This document shows, piece after piece, positions 8,549 to 17,390 of a stretch of DNA of 46,633 nucleotides. Below the pieces are notes generated by a model. The model saw nothing but the letters and a program-made list of their open reading frames with translations, had not been told where the DNA came from and searched no databases. Each line of letters begins with the position of its first letter. Position 1 is the stretch's first letter. The position numbers and the translations under genes were made by a program. Origin of the DNA: Ruminococcus sp. (lineage in GTDB: Bacteria; Bacillota; Clostridia; Oscillospirales; Ruminococcaceae); the NCBI GenBank assembly GCA_031262835.1, contig JAISGY010000042.1:1-46633 (forward strand), given 5' to 3'.

Positions 8549-9399
8549 AAATTGTAATTTTTACAAATACCGTAAAGCTCTATTCAGAAGAGACAGCGGC
8601 AGAAACCTTGAGGGTTTTAAAGGCGAGCGGTTGTGAAGCCGTACGGCTTGACATTAACGACGTAAACGGCTTTTCCCCCGAGGGCTTCGACGCTATAATC
8701 GTTATCGGCGGCGACGGAAGCATACTTAAGGCGGCGAAGACTGCTGCTGTGAGCGGAACGCCCCTCCTCGGGATTAATACCGGGACACTCGGGTTTATGG
8801 CTTCAATTGAGCGGACGGAACTTGCGCTTCTTTCAAAACTCGTGAGCGGCAACTTCGTTATTTCGGAGCGCATGAGGATTGCGGGGTATATTGTTCGTGA
8901 TGAAAAAGTCAGAGCGGAGGTAAGCGCGACAAACGAAATTTCCGCTATACGCCCGGTTTCGAGGATTACGGATTTTGAAGTCGATGCGGGGAATGTAGGG
9001 GAGAAGGACCTCCACACTGTTTGTACCTTCCGTGCGGACGGGTTACTCGTCGCCGCGCCGACAGGTTCGACCGCCTATGCCCTCGCGAACGGCGGCGCAA
9101 TTATTGAGCCGAACGCCGACTGTATGGAACTTACCCCTATCTGCGCGCACACCCTCTCAATGCGCCCGATAATCTTTTCGGGGAATACGCTGCTTAAGAT
9201 ACGGAGCAACTTAACCGCCCCTTATTCCGAATCGGAGCCTGTTCAAATCGTTGCTGACGGTGTGTTTGCTGCGAATTTAGGGGCAGGCGACACGCTTTTT
9301 ATTAAGAAATCCGATAAGCCGCTCCGCATTATCGACCTTAAACCGAATGTGTTCTACGAGTCGGTTAATGGGAAGCTGTTTAGGAGCTTGAAGGGATAA
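8545..9399 (+). CDS. nadK: NAD kinase
   Basis: 284 aa. It phosphorylates NAD to NADP in the cytosol. Motifs: GGDGSIL (55-61) is the diphosphate-binding GGDG loop, NTGTLGF follows at about 79-85, and APTGSTAYALANGG is the second conserved NAD-binding loop (~170). Length is typical. The ATGA overlap with tlyA and a four-base gap to argR place it inside the operon. Confidence 0.96.
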   Translation: MKIVIFTNTVKLYSEETAAETLRVLKASGCEAVRLDINDVNGFSPEGFDAIIVIGGDGSILKAAKTAAVSGTPLLGINTGTLGFMASIERTELALLSKLVSGNFVISERMRIAGYIVRDEKVRAEVSATNEISAIRPVSRITDFEVDAGNVGEKDLHTVCTFRADGLLVAAPTGSTAYALANGGAIIEPNADCMELTPICAHTLSMRPIIFSGNTLLKIRSNLTAPYSESEPVQIVADGVFAANLGAGDTLFIKKSDKPLRIIDLKPNVFYESVNGKLFRSLKG

Positions 9400-9403
9400 A
9401 TTT

Positions 9404-9832
9404 ATGAAAACCGCCCGACAGGAGCGAATTGCCCGACTTATCAACGACTATAACATAACACATCAAAGCGACCTTTTGGAGCTTCTCACAGCCGCCGGGA
9501 TAAACTGCACCCAAGCGACATTATCCCGCGACCTTTCGGAGATGGGCGTTAAGAAGGTACGCGAAAACGGCAAGCTCATCTATAAAATACCGCAAAATAC
9601 TACTCCGTCGGTCTTAACCGTCGGGATAGTTGATGTCAGGCTTGCGGGGAATATCGCCGTAATTCTATGCGAAGTTGGCGCGGCGGCGGCAGTCTGTGTA
9701 AGGATTGACGAAGCTTACGGGCATGAACTCGTCGGGACAATCGCCGGCGACGACACAATCTTTTGCGCCCTCGAGACGGCTGAAGCGGCGAAGCGTTTCG
9801 TACTAAAGCTTCGCGGGATTTTGCGAGGGTAG
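9404..9832 (+). CDS. argR: Arginine repressor
   Basis: 142 aa. The N-terminal winged helix (residues 1-65) contains TQATLSRDL, the recognition helix of ArgR/AhrC. The C-terminal oligomerisation and arginine-binding domain carries GTIAGDDTIF (111-120), with the paired Asp that contact arginine. It controls arginine synthesis and catabolism. In many Clostridia recN follows; here a membrane protein follows instead. Confidence 0.96.
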   Translation: MKTARQERIARLINDYNITHQSDLLELLTAAGINCTQATLSRDLSEMGVKKVRENGKLIYKIPQNTTPSVLTVGIVDVRLAGNIAVILCEVGAAAAVCVRIDEAYGHELVGTIAGDDTIFCALETAEAAKRFVLKLRGILRG

Positions 9833-9869
9833 ATCGCCCGTAGGGTCAATACTTTCGGAGGGAAAGCAT

Positions 9870-10442
9870 TTGGAAAAAGGTTCAATGGTAAGGAACAATC
9901 GCCCTGAAACGCTTTTTAAGCGCAGTTTGAAGGGCTTAGGTTATCTTTTTTTATCGCAGGTTTTAACCTTCTTTATCAATATTTCTTTCACGGCGTTGTT
10001 AAGCAGATTTATACTGTTATTAGTATTTGCCTGTATCTGTACAACTTGTATAACTCTCGGCTTGATGTTTAACTGGAGCTATAACTGCGCGAAGACGGAC
10101 GAAGCCCTAAACAGGCAGGGCACAAAGCCGTTCGATAAATATATGCCCGCAAAAATGAGCGGGGTTGCCGGGGCAATTCCGCTCATACTATATATATTGC
10201 TTATTTTAAGTAAAGTCGGCGTGCTCCAAAACTTCCTGCCGGCGTATTCTATCCTCTCAAACTGGCAGCTTCCGTTCAGGGCTGTATTTACCGCCTCGAT
10301 TGATGTCGCGGACATAAGCGTTTTGGGGATGGTTGGGTTTGGTTTCTTGACGCTTCTTATCCCGACAGCAGTCGCTGTAACCTATGTTTTGGTAAAACGG
10401 GGCGTTGACTTTACCAAATATATCTATGAAAAGAAGAATTAA
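9870..10442 (+). CDS. Multi-pass membrane protein of unknown function
   Basis: 190 aa, not recognised. Hydrophobicity suggests four membrane segments (~25-47, 48-68, ~97-117 and ~148-170), a short hydrophilic loop rich in charged residues around 72-92, and a basic C-terminal tail. The start is TTG 9870-9872, supported by GGAGGG seven bases upstream; an internal ATG (MVRNN, +5 codons) is the alternative. It is last in the argR operon, and its stop overlaps the convergent amidase gene. Confidence 0.7.
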   Translation: MEKGSMVRNNRPETLFKRSLKGLGYLFLSQVLTFFINISFTALLSRFILLLVFACICTTCITLGLMFNWSYNCAKTDEALNRQGTKPFDKYMPAKMSGVAGAIPLILYILLILSKVGVLQNFLPAYSILSNWQLPFRAVFTASIDVADISVLGMVGFGFLTLLIPTAVAVTYVLVKRGVDFTKYIYEKKN

Positions 10443-11170
10443 ACGCTGACACTTTGATATTCGCAGAGCCCGGAAAAGATTGTGAACGCGACGTTCGACT
10501 GGTATTCCGGCGTAACAAGAAGAGCCGCTTCGTCAGGGTTCGAGAGGAATCCGCACTCAATCATGATTGTCGGGTTCGAGCAATAATAGCAGAGGAAAAG
10601 TTCATTCCCGCAAAGCTTAATTTCGCGTTCGTTGTAGGGCTGAATTGTTGTTGCGAATTTTTCCTGCATAATCTGGGCTAAAAGCTCGTTGTCCTCATTC
10701 GTGTCGGAATAGAACATCTGCGCGCCCTTGAAGCGCGGGTCGGTGTACATATTCTGGTGAACCGAAACGCAGACCGCCCCGGGGTAGCTGTTAAAAATTT
10801 CAAGGCGGTTATCCATGTCGGAAATTTTCTGATTGCGGATTCCGGTTACACCCTTGTCGTAGATGGATTTGTCCGTCTCGCGGGTTAAAACCGTGTCGTA
10901 GCCGTAAAGCTGTGCAATGCAGTCGAGGGATTTTATAATATTAAGGTTAATATTTTTTTCAACATCGCCGTTTGCGGAGGAACAGCCCCCGTCAATTCCG
11001 CCGTGCCCGGCGTCGAGGACAAGCACAGGCTTCACCGCCGGTGCCTCCGCCCCCGTCATAACCGATACCGCCGGAATCATATTTATAACCGCAACGGTAA
11101 CCACCGCCGCACAGATAACAAAAGCCGCCGCGATAAACCAAACGTTCCATCTTCCGAGTCTTTTTTTCAT
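10439..11170 (-). CDS. N-acetylmuramoyl-L-alanine amidase (Amidase_3, CwlD-like)
   Basis: 243 aa. An N-terminal hydrophobic anchor (~9-33) precedes an Amidase_3 domain. Zinc and catalytic residues are visible: the His in LDAGHGG (52-58), the Glu in DVEKNIN, the His in VSVHQN, and the late catalytic Glu in IMIECGFLSN. It cleaves the amide between muramic acid and the stem peptide, outside the membrane. CwlD-like enzymes make cortex muramic-delta-lactam in spore formers. That specific role is inferred from size and organism type. It is divergent from radA. Confidence 0.88.
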   Translation of the reverse strand: MKKRLGRWNVWFIAAAFVICAAVVTVAVINMIPAVSVMTGAEAPAVKPVLVLDAGHGGIDGGCSSANGDVEKNINLNIIKSLDCIAQLYGYDTVLTRETDKSIYDKGVTGIRNQKISDMDNRLEIFNSYPGAVCVSVHQNMYTDPRFKGAQMFYSDTNEDNELLAQIMQEKFATTIQPYNEREIKLCGNELFLCYYCSNPTIMIECGFLSNPDEAALLVTPEYQSNVAFTIFSGLCEYQSVSV

Positions 11171-11245
11171 ATAATCACCCGCAAAAATTATTCTTACTAA
11201 ATTTATGTTAAAAACTTCAACAATATGACAAGCCTTGGGGGAAAT

Positions 11246-12643
11246 ATGGCGGCTAAATCGGCAAAAACAATCTTCGTTTGCAGAGAATGTGCGTATGAGT
11301 CAACAAAATGGATCGGCAAGTGCCCTGAGTGCAACGCTTGGAACAGCTTTGAGGAAACCGTGCAGAAGGTTGCTCCGAAAGCGTCCCCTAAAGCCGGTGC
11401 GGGTTTGTCCGCAGGTAATTCCGGCGGAGTTGTGCAAACTTACACCCTCCGTGAAGTCGGTACAACCGATGACATACGTTACGACACAGGCGTCGCCGAA
11501 CTCAACCGGGTTTTGGGCGGCGGACTCGTTAAGGGTTCGCTTATACTCTTGGGCGGTGAACCGGGCATAGGTAAGTCAACCCTCCTGCTGCAAATCTGCG
11601 GCAAGTTTAACAGCAGTCTTTCGATACTCTATATTTCGGGCGAAGAAAGCCTCAGGCAGATTAAGCTTCGTGCAAAACGCTTGGGCGTTGCGAACGAAAA
11701 GCTTTCCCTTGCCTCCTGCAACGATGCCGATACCGCCTCCGATACAATTTATGCCGGCAAACCCGATATTGTAATAATCGACTCAATACAGACGATGCAT
11801 ACCGAATCGGCGAACGGCACATCAGGCAGTATATCCCAAGTCCGCGAGTGCACTAACATCTTCATGCGGACGGCGAAAACCCTAAGCATCCCGATTTTCC
11901 TTGTCGGACACGTCAACAAGGACGGGGGAATCGCCGGACCGAAGGTTATGGAACATATCGTTGACGCGGTTTTACAGTTTGAAGGGGATAAAAATTATAC
12001 TTATCGTATACTAAGGGCAATTAAAAACAGATACGGCTCAACGAACGAAATCGGCGTTTTCGAGATGACCGACGCGGGGCTTAAGGAAGTCCCGAATCCG
12101 TCTAAGGTTATGCTTGAAGGTAGAATACAAAACATCTCCGGGAACTGCGTTGCCTCCGTTATGGAGGGTTCGCGCCCGCTTCTTACCGAGGTTCAGGCGC
12201 TTGTTACTAAGACGACGGCTAATTTCCCGGCGAGGATTGCGACGGGGCTCCCTTTCGGGCGGCTTAACATTCTGCTTGCGGTGCTTGAAAAGAGAGCGGG
12301 GCTGTATTTTTCAAGGCTTGACGTTTTTGTCAACATTATCGGCGGAATACGCCTTGACGAACCGGCGGGGGACCTGCCGCTTGCGATTGCCCTTATTTCG
12401 GCGGTTTACGACAAGCCTTTTGACACCGGATCTGACAGCACAATGGCATTCGGCGAAATCGGGCTCGGCGGCGAGGTTAGAAACGTCCCGAACGCCGTCG
12501 GGCGAATCCGCGAAGCCGCTCGCCTCGGCTTTTCGCGCTGTGTGGTGCCGAAAGCTTGCCTTAATGAAAAATTGCCCGGGAAGATAGAGATAATTCCCGC
12601 TTCGCATATATCGGAAGTGTTGAGACTTTTCGGGGTGAAATAA
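11246..12643 (+). CDS. radA: DNA repair protein RadA
   Basis: 465 aa from ATG 11246 (an in-frame ATG at 11225 is possible; GGGGGA lies just before 11246). Domains: N-terminal zinc finger CxxC...CxxC (FVCRECAYE through KCPECNAW), a RecA-like ATPase with GGEPGIGKST, the RadA-specific KNRYGSTNEIG motif, and a C-terminal Lon-protease-like domain. It migrates branched recombination intermediates. It runs divergently from cwlD, and the his operon promoter begins immediately after its stop. Confidence 0.96.
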   Translation: MAAKSAKTIFVCRECAYESTKWIGKCPECNAWNSFEETVQKVAPKASPKAGAGLSAGNSGGVVQTYTLREVGTTDDIRYDTGVAELNRVLGGGLVKGSLILLGGEPGIGKSTLLLQICGKFNSSLSILYISGEESLRQIKLRAKRLGVANEKLSLASCNDADTASDTIYAGKPDIVIIDSIQTMHTESANGTSGSISQVRECTNIFMRTAKTLSIPIFLVGHVNKDGGIAGPKVMEHIVDAVLQFEGDKNYTYRILRAIKNRYGSTNEIGVFEMTDAGLKEVPNPSKVMLEGRIQNISGNCVASVMEGSRPLLTEVQALVTKTTANFPARIATGLPFGRLNILLAVLEKRAGLYFSRLDVFVNIIGGIRLDEPAGDLPLAIALISAVYDKPFDTGSDSTMAFGEIGLGGEVRNVPNAVGRIREAARLGFSRCVVPKACLNEKLPGKIEIIPASHISEVLRLFGVK

Positions 12644-12648
12644 CCTGC

Positions 12649-12677
12649 TTGACAAACGCGATTTTTTGTGTTAAAAT
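12649..12677 (+). promoter_or_regulatory. Sigma-A promoter of the his operon
   Basis: TTGACA (12649-12654), a 17-nt spacer and TAAAAT (12672-12677) lie directly after the radA stop. The leader is only ~28 bases long, leaving no room for a T-box or attenuator. AAGGAA is the Shine-Dalgarno site before ATG 12711. Confidence 0.82.
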
Positions 12678-12710
12678 AAACTATAATATTGTTTTCGCAA
12701 GGAATATTTT

Positions 12711-14405
12711 ATGAAAACCTATGATTTAGTAACCCCCGCAGGAACTTCCGACCTTCTCCCCGAGAAGGTTAAAGCCCTCCGCGCAGTCGAACGCGACCTC
12801 TCCGACCTCTTTATCAAGAACGGTTTTTTGGAGATAATGACGACTGAACTCGAATTCATCGACGTTTTTAACGCGAAGAGCCGACATTTTCCTCCCGAGG
12901 GTCTATATAAGGCAATCGACGACAAGGGCAGAGTGTTAACCCTCCGCCCCGATTCAACGATGCCAATTGCTCGCCTTGCCGCAAGCAGGCTTAAGGCGTA
13001 TTCCGAACTGAGACTTTTCTATAACCAAAAAGTCTTCCGCAATTCCCCGGGCGGACGCCGCCGCAATGACGAACTGCGGCAGATGGGCGTTGAGCTTATC
13101 GGGGGGGATAACACCCATAAAACCGACCTTGAAGCGGCGAAACTTGCCCTTAACGTGTTTAACCTGTTACCGGAAAGCACAAAATGTATCCTCGAAATCG
13201 GCGACATCGGCATTACAAAGATGCTTCTCGACCTTTTGACGGTTGACGCGGATAAAAAGGAACTCATACGAGGCGCAATTGAACTTAAGAACACACCCGA
13301 ACTTACCGAAATACTTAAGAGCGTTGAGGGTGCGGACGACATAAAGAATGCGGTGTTAAAGCTTCCGAGACTGTATGGGACTGACTCCGTATTTGACAAG
13401 GCGTTCGTAATTATTGCAGACGAGAGGGTTCAGGAACGGTTAACACATCTGCATGAATTCTACCTTGAACTTGTCGCGGCGAACACCCGCGAGAACACAA
13501 AGATAACGGTGGATTTCGGTTGCGCCAATAAGATGGACTATTACACCGGCAACGTCCTCCGCGGCTTTATCGAAAGCGCGGGCGAGGCACTTATAAACGG
13601 CGGCAGATACGACAACCTCATTGGCGAATTCGACCCGGAAGCGGCTAAACCCGCGACAGGTTTCGCCGTTAATATGGATATTTTAGTAAATGTTTTTGAA
13701 AAAAAAGCCGCCGCTAAAAACATGACCGATGTTTTATCGAAACTCACCGCACAGCTTTCAACAGTTGCGCCCGAACATACGTTACGGATTGCGATGACAA
13801 AAGGCAGACTCGAGAAGGACGCAGTTAAGCTTTTTGGGGAAATCGGCTTTGACTGCAAGGAAATTCACGACAAAGGGAGACGGTTAATCTTAACCGTTCG
13901 CGGGACGGGGTTCGATTTTGAAGCAGTTCTTGCGAAACCGAACGACGTTATAACCTACGTTGAATCGGGGGTTTGTGACCTTGGAATTGTCGGGAAGGAC
14001 ACAATTTTAGAGGACGGCGGGAAGTTTTTCGAGATACTTGACTTGGGTTTCGGAAAGTGCAAATTCGCCGTTGCCGGGAAAGCGGGAATGAAGAGCAAAA
14101 CCGCGATTAAGACCGTTGCGACGAAATACCCGGCGGTTGCGAGGAGTTATTTTGACGCGCTCGGAGCGGATATTGAGATTGTTAAGATTGAAGGGTCGGT
14201 TGAACTTGCGCCGCTCTTGGGGCTTTCCGACGCGATAGTTGATATAGTTGAAACCGGCTCAACCCTTGTTGAAAACGGGCTTGAAGTCTATGACGACATA
14301 ACTTTGCTCTCCGCAAGACTGATTGCGAACCGCGTCAGCCTTAAAATGTATTCGCGGAGTATTAAAGACCTCATAAAGGCAATTGAAGGGAAGAACAGAA
14401 CATGA
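12711..14405 (+). CDS. hisZG: HisZ-HisG fusion: ATP phosphoribosyltransferase, regulatory plus catalytic subunit
   Basis: 564 aa in one frame. Residues 1-330 are a HisZ-type histidyl-tRNA-synthetase-like domain (TPAGTSDLLPEK at 8-19, TLRPDSTMPIAR at 77-88, NGGRYDNLIGEF at ~296-307). A lysine/alanine-rich linker (331-356) leads to short-form HisG (LRIAMTKGRL at 358-367, PRPP-binding DIVETGSTLVENG at 511-523). HisG joins ATP and PRPP in step one of histidine synthesis. Short HisG normally needs a separate HisZ; here both are one polypeptide. No stop or frameshift lies between them. It overlaps hisD by ATGA. Confidence 0.95.
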   Translation: MKTYDLVTPAGTSDLLPEKVKALRAVERDLSDLFIKNGFLEIMTTELEFIDVFNAKSRHFPPEGLYKAIDDKGRVLTLRPDSTMPIARLAASRLKAYSELRLFYNQKVFRNSPGGRRRNDELRQMGVELIGGDNTHKTDLEAAKLALNVFNLLPESTKCILEIGDIGITKMLLDLLTVDADKKELIRGAIELKNTPELTEILKSVEGADDIKNAVLKLPRLYGTDSVFDKAFVIIADERVQERLTHLHEFYLELVAANTRENTKITVDFGCANKMDYYTGNVLRGFIESAGEALINGGRYDNLIGEFDPEAAKPATGFAVNMDILVNVFEKKAAAKNMTDVLSKLTAQLSTVAPEHTLRIAMTKGRLEKDAVKLFGEIGFDCKEIHDKGRRLILTVRGTGFDFEAVLAKPNDVITYVESGVCDLGIVGKDTILEDGGKFFEILDLGFGKCKFAVAGKAGMKSKTAIKTVATKYPAVARSYFDALGADIEIVKIEGSVELAPLLGLSDAIVDIVETGSTLVENGLEVYDDITLLSARLIANRVSLKMYSRSIKDLIKAIEGKNRT

Positions 14406-15688
14406 ATATAAAACGGATTGTGGGCGACGGGGCGGTTGAAACTCTATATCTTGCGGAAGTTCGCGGGCGGGGAATCGAGACGGACAGGGAAGTTACCGCC
14501 GTCGTTTCCGAGATTATCGAGGCGGTAAGAACCGGCGGGGATAAGGCGGTTAATGCGTATACCGAAAAGTTCGACGGGAAGCTGCCGGCGTATTTTGAAG
14601 TGCCGAGAGAGGCTATAAATGACGCGCTGACCAATGCAGACGAAAATTACGTCAACGCGCTCCTTAACGCGATAGAAAACATCACCGATTTCCACAACCG
14701 ACAAAAAGAGCAGTCCTTCATAGTCCCGATGGCGAATGGCTGTATCTTGGGGCAGCGTACACGCGGGCTCGCGAGGGTCGGGCTTTATGTTCCCGGCGGG
14801 CGGGCGGCGTATCCGTCGAGTGTACTTATGAATGCGATTCCGGCGAAGATTGCGGGGGTAGAAGAAATTGTAATGGTAACTCCGCCGCTTCCCGACGGGA
14901 CAGCAAATCCCGATATTCTCGTTGCGGCGGCTCTTTGCGGCGTTGACAGGGTTTTCCTTTGCGGCGGCGCGCAGGCTGTCGGAGCACTTGCGTATGGGAC
15001 GGAAACTATTCCCAAGTGCAATAAAATCGTCGGACCGGGCAACATCTACGTTACAACCGCGAAGAAAATTTTATTCGGCAGCGTCGATATAGACATGGTT
15101 GCCGGACCGTCGGAGATACTTGTTATCGCGGACGGGAACGCTGACCCCTCCTATCTTGCGGCGGATATGCTTTCACAGGCTGAACACGACCCGCTCGCGT
15201 CGGCGGTTTTGATAACCGACTCCGAGGAGGTTGCCGACAAGACTGTAAACGAGCTTGAAAAGCAACTTGAAAAGCTTTCAAGAAAGAATATTGCAGAAAA
15301 GTCGCTTGAAAATTTCGGCGCGGTAATAATTATGCCCGACATCGAAAGCTGTATAGCCCTTGCAAACGACTTCGCGCCGGAACATCTTGAATTACAGGTT
15401 GAAAATCCGCTTTCGTATCTCGGCAAGATTGACAACGCCGGCTCGGTCTTCTTGGGCGCGTACACCCCCGAAGCGTTGGGGGACTACTACGCCGGACCGA
15501 ACCACGTCCTCCCCACGTCAGGCACGGCGGCGTTCTTCTCCCCCCTCTCCGTCTACGCATTCACAAAGCGGAGCAGTTTCATATACTATACTAAAGAGGC
15601 TTTGGCGGAAGCGAAGGACGATATTTTAACAATTGCAGGAAAAGAAGGGCTTGATGCACACGCTAACAGCGTAAGCATACGCGGTTAG
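14402..15688 (+). CDS. hisD: Histidinol dehydrogenase
   Basis: 428 aa. It oxidises histidinol to histidine in two NAD-dependent steps with zinc. Family features: VPGGRAAYPSSVLMN, a VGPGNIYVTTAK segment, AEHDPLASA, FAPEHLEL with the catalytic Glu/His pair, and GPNHVLPT with a further His. Length is normal. The start overlaps the hisZG stop. The last eight codons and stop lie inside a strong hairpin, and the tail is duplicated downstream (15703-15730). Confidence 0.97.
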   Translation: MNIKRIVGDGAVETLYLAEVRGRGIETDREVTAVVSEIIEAVRTGGDKAVNAYTEKFDGKLPAYFEVPREAINDALTNADENYVNALLNAIENITDFHNRQKEQSFIVPMANGCILGQRTRGLARVGLYVPGGRAAYPSSVLMNAIPAKIAGVEEIVMVTPPLPDGTANPDILVAAALCGVDRVFLCGGAQAVGALAYGTETIPKCNKIVGPGNIYVTTAKKILFGSVDIDMVAGPSEILVIADGNADPSYLAADMLSQAEHDPLASAVLITDSEEVADKTVNELEKQLEKLSRKNIAEKSLENFGAVIIMPDIESCIALANDFAPEHLELQVENPLSYLGKIDNAGSVFLGAYTPEALGDYYAGPNHVLPTSGTAAFFSPLSVYAFTKRSSFIYYTKEALAEAKDDILTIAGKEGLDAHANSVSIRG

Positions 15689-15695
15689 CGTGTGC
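15656..15695 (+). repeat. Large hairpin across the hisD stop codon
   Basis: GCACACGCTAAC (15656-15667) and GTTAGCGTGTGC (15684-15695) are perfect 12-bp inverted arms. Inside, GCGTA (15669-15673) pairs with TACGC (15678-15682) around the tetraloop AGCA, with one A/G mismatch between the two stems. The hisD stop TAG (15686-15688) lies in the 3' arm. No U-tract follows. Confidence 0.8.
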
Positions 15696-15730
15696 TGCAC
15701 ATAGCGAACAGCGTAAGCATAAGAGGTTAA
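15661..15730 (+). repeat. Direct duplication of the hisD 3' tail
   Basis: Bases 15661-15688 recur at 15703-15730 with 23 of 28 identical and an exact 15-base core AACAGCGTAAGCATA. The offset is 42 bases, so the second copy still reads ANSVSIRG then stop in the hisD frame. The second copy contains the AAGAGG that serves as Shine-Dalgarno for hisC. Confidence 0.8.
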
Positions 15731-15732
15731 CC

Positions 15733-16803
15733 ATGTACGAACTTAATCGAAAACTTCGCAAGATTGAAGGTTACGACCCGGCGGCGGGGACGTCAAAGAT
15801 TGTCCTTGACGCGAACGAGTCTCCGTTTAATATTAACGACACTTTCCGCGAGGAGATCGCGGAGGGTGTAGGGAAGCTTGCCTTGAACCGCTACCCCGAC
15901 CCCTACGCAACCGAAGCGGTAAAAGCCTTCGCGAAGTTTTATAACGTACCCGAAAGTTTCGTTACCGCCGGGAACGGTTCCGACGAACTTATAAGCATTA
16001 TCACTTCATGTTTCCTTGAGAAGGGCGACAAGATTTTAACGTTGTCGCCGGACTTTTCGATGTACGCATTCTATGGCAAACTTTACGAAACGAACGTCAC
16101 GGTAATGCAGAAGGACGACATTTATAACACCTTCTCCGTCGGGAAGGTTATCGAACACTGCAACAACAACGACATAAAAGCGGTTATCTTCTCGAACCCC
16201 TGTAACCCGACCTCTCTCGGGATAAAGCGGGAAGAAATCATAAGGCTTATTAAAAACGTCTTCTGCCTCGTTATAATTGACGAAGCGTATATGGACTTTT
16301 GGACGGAGAGTATACTGCCCGATATAGCGCAGTTCGACAATGTTATTGTCCTAAAAACTCTCTCGAAGGCACTCGGCGCGGCGGGGATACGCCTTGGTTT
16401 TGCCGTTGCCGGGGAGACAATAACCGGCGCGCTCCGTGCGGCGAAATCCCCCTATAATACCGACCTTCTCTCGCAGGAAATCGGGCGGATAGTCCTCTCT
16501 CACCCCGAAACCGCGAAGGAAAATATCAATTACATAGTAACCGCGAGGGAAAAGCTACAAGAGGAGCTTGTTAAGCTTTCGGATAGGTATCCTTGCCTCG
16601 ATAAGGTCTACGATTCGGTAACGAATTTCGTGTTTATTAAGACTTCAAAGGGCTTAGAGATTTACGAAAAACTTTTAACCCGCGGAATTTCAATCCGCTA
16701 CATGGGAATTTATATTCGGATAACCTCCGGAACTGAAGAAGAAAACGCAGAATTCATCGACGCTCTCAAGGATATTTTAGCGCAGATTTGCGAAGCGGAA
16801 TAG
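15733..16803 (+). CDS. hisC: Histidinol-phosphate aminotransferase
   Basis: 356 aa, PLP-dependent class I/II fold. LDANESPFN (26-34) is the substrate-side motif of HisC. FSNPCNPTS, VIIDEAYMDF and the Schiff-base Lys in LKTLSKALG are visible, followed by the Arg of IRLGFAVA. It makes histidinol phosphate from imidazole-acetol phosphate. It starts two bases after the duplicated hisD tail, with AAGAGG as ribosome site, and lies 10 bases before hisB. Confidence 0.95.
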   Translation: MYELNRKLRKIEGYDPAAGTSKIVLDANESPFNINDTFREEIAEGVGKLALNRYPDPYATEAVKAFAKFYNVPESFVTAGNGSDELISIITSCFLEKGDKILTLSPDFSMYAFYGKLYETNVTVMQKDDIYNTFSVGKVIEHCNNNDIKAVIFSNPCNPTSLGIKREEIIRLIKNVFCLVIIDEAYMDFWTESILPDIAQFDNVIVLKTLSKALGAAGIRLGFAVAGETITGALRAAKSPYNTDLLSQEIGRIVLSHPETAKENINYIVTAREKLQEELVKLSDRYPCLDKVYDSVTNFVFIKTSKGLEIYEKLLTRGISIRYMGIYIRITSGTEEENAEFIDALKDILAQICEAE

Positions 16804-16813
16804 AGGTAAAAAT

Positions 16814-17386
16814 ATGCGAAAAGCGGAAGTTACCCGCAGGACGAATGAAACGGACATTGCGGTTAAAGTTAATATCGATGGCGGCGGCGTATCGGAAATC
16901 GACACCGGTATCGGCTTTTTCGACCATATGCTGACCGCCCTCGCGAAGCACTCCGGGATTGATATTACGGTAAAAGCGGCGGGCGACCTTAACGTTGACG
17001 CACACCACACCGTCGAAGACACCGGCATTGTCTTAGGACAAGCGTTCGCGAAGGTACTTTCAGATACAAAGATTACCCGCTTCGGCAGTTCATTTATACC
17101 GATGGACGAGGCGCTCGGCTTCTGTTCCCTCGATATTTCTAACCGCCCATACCTTGTCTTCGATGCGGATTTTAATTCCGAACGCTGCGGCGACTTCGAT
17201 AATTTTTTAGCTGAGGAATTTTTCCGCTCGTTTGCATTTAACGCCGGGATAACTCTACATCTTAAAAAGATGTACGGAAAAAACGACCACCACGTTATTG
17301 AAGCCCTTTTTAAATCGTTGGCGTATTCGCTTAAAGCGGCGGTAAAATCCTCCGACACGCTTCTTTCAACCAAAGGGGTACTATAA
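16814..17386 (+). CDS. hisB: Imidazoleglycerol-phosphate dehydratase
   Basis: 190 aa, the monofunctional dehydratase without a HAD phosphatase domain. Metal-binding motifs are present: GIGFFDHML (residues 34-42), DAHHTVEDTGI (~62-72), and the second-half copies around NRPYLVFD and KNDHHVIEALFKS. It dehydrates imidazoleglycerol phosphate to imidazole-acetol phosphate. It lies between hisC and hisH in the same operon. Confidence 0.96.
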   Translation: MRKAEVTRRTNETDIAVKVNIDGGGVSEIDTGIGFFDHMLTALAKHSGIDITVKAAGDLNVDAHHTVEDTGIVLGQAFAKVLSDTKITRFGSSFIPMDEALGFCSLDISNRPYLVFDADFNSERCGDFDNFLAEEFFRSFAFNAGITLHLKKMYGKNDHHVIEALFKSLAYSLKAAVKSSDTLLSTKGVL

Positions 17387-17390
17387 AACA

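Noticed and set aside
12644-12710. T-box or his attenuator before hisZG
   Set aside because: The leader after the promoter is under 35 bases, too short for either structure.
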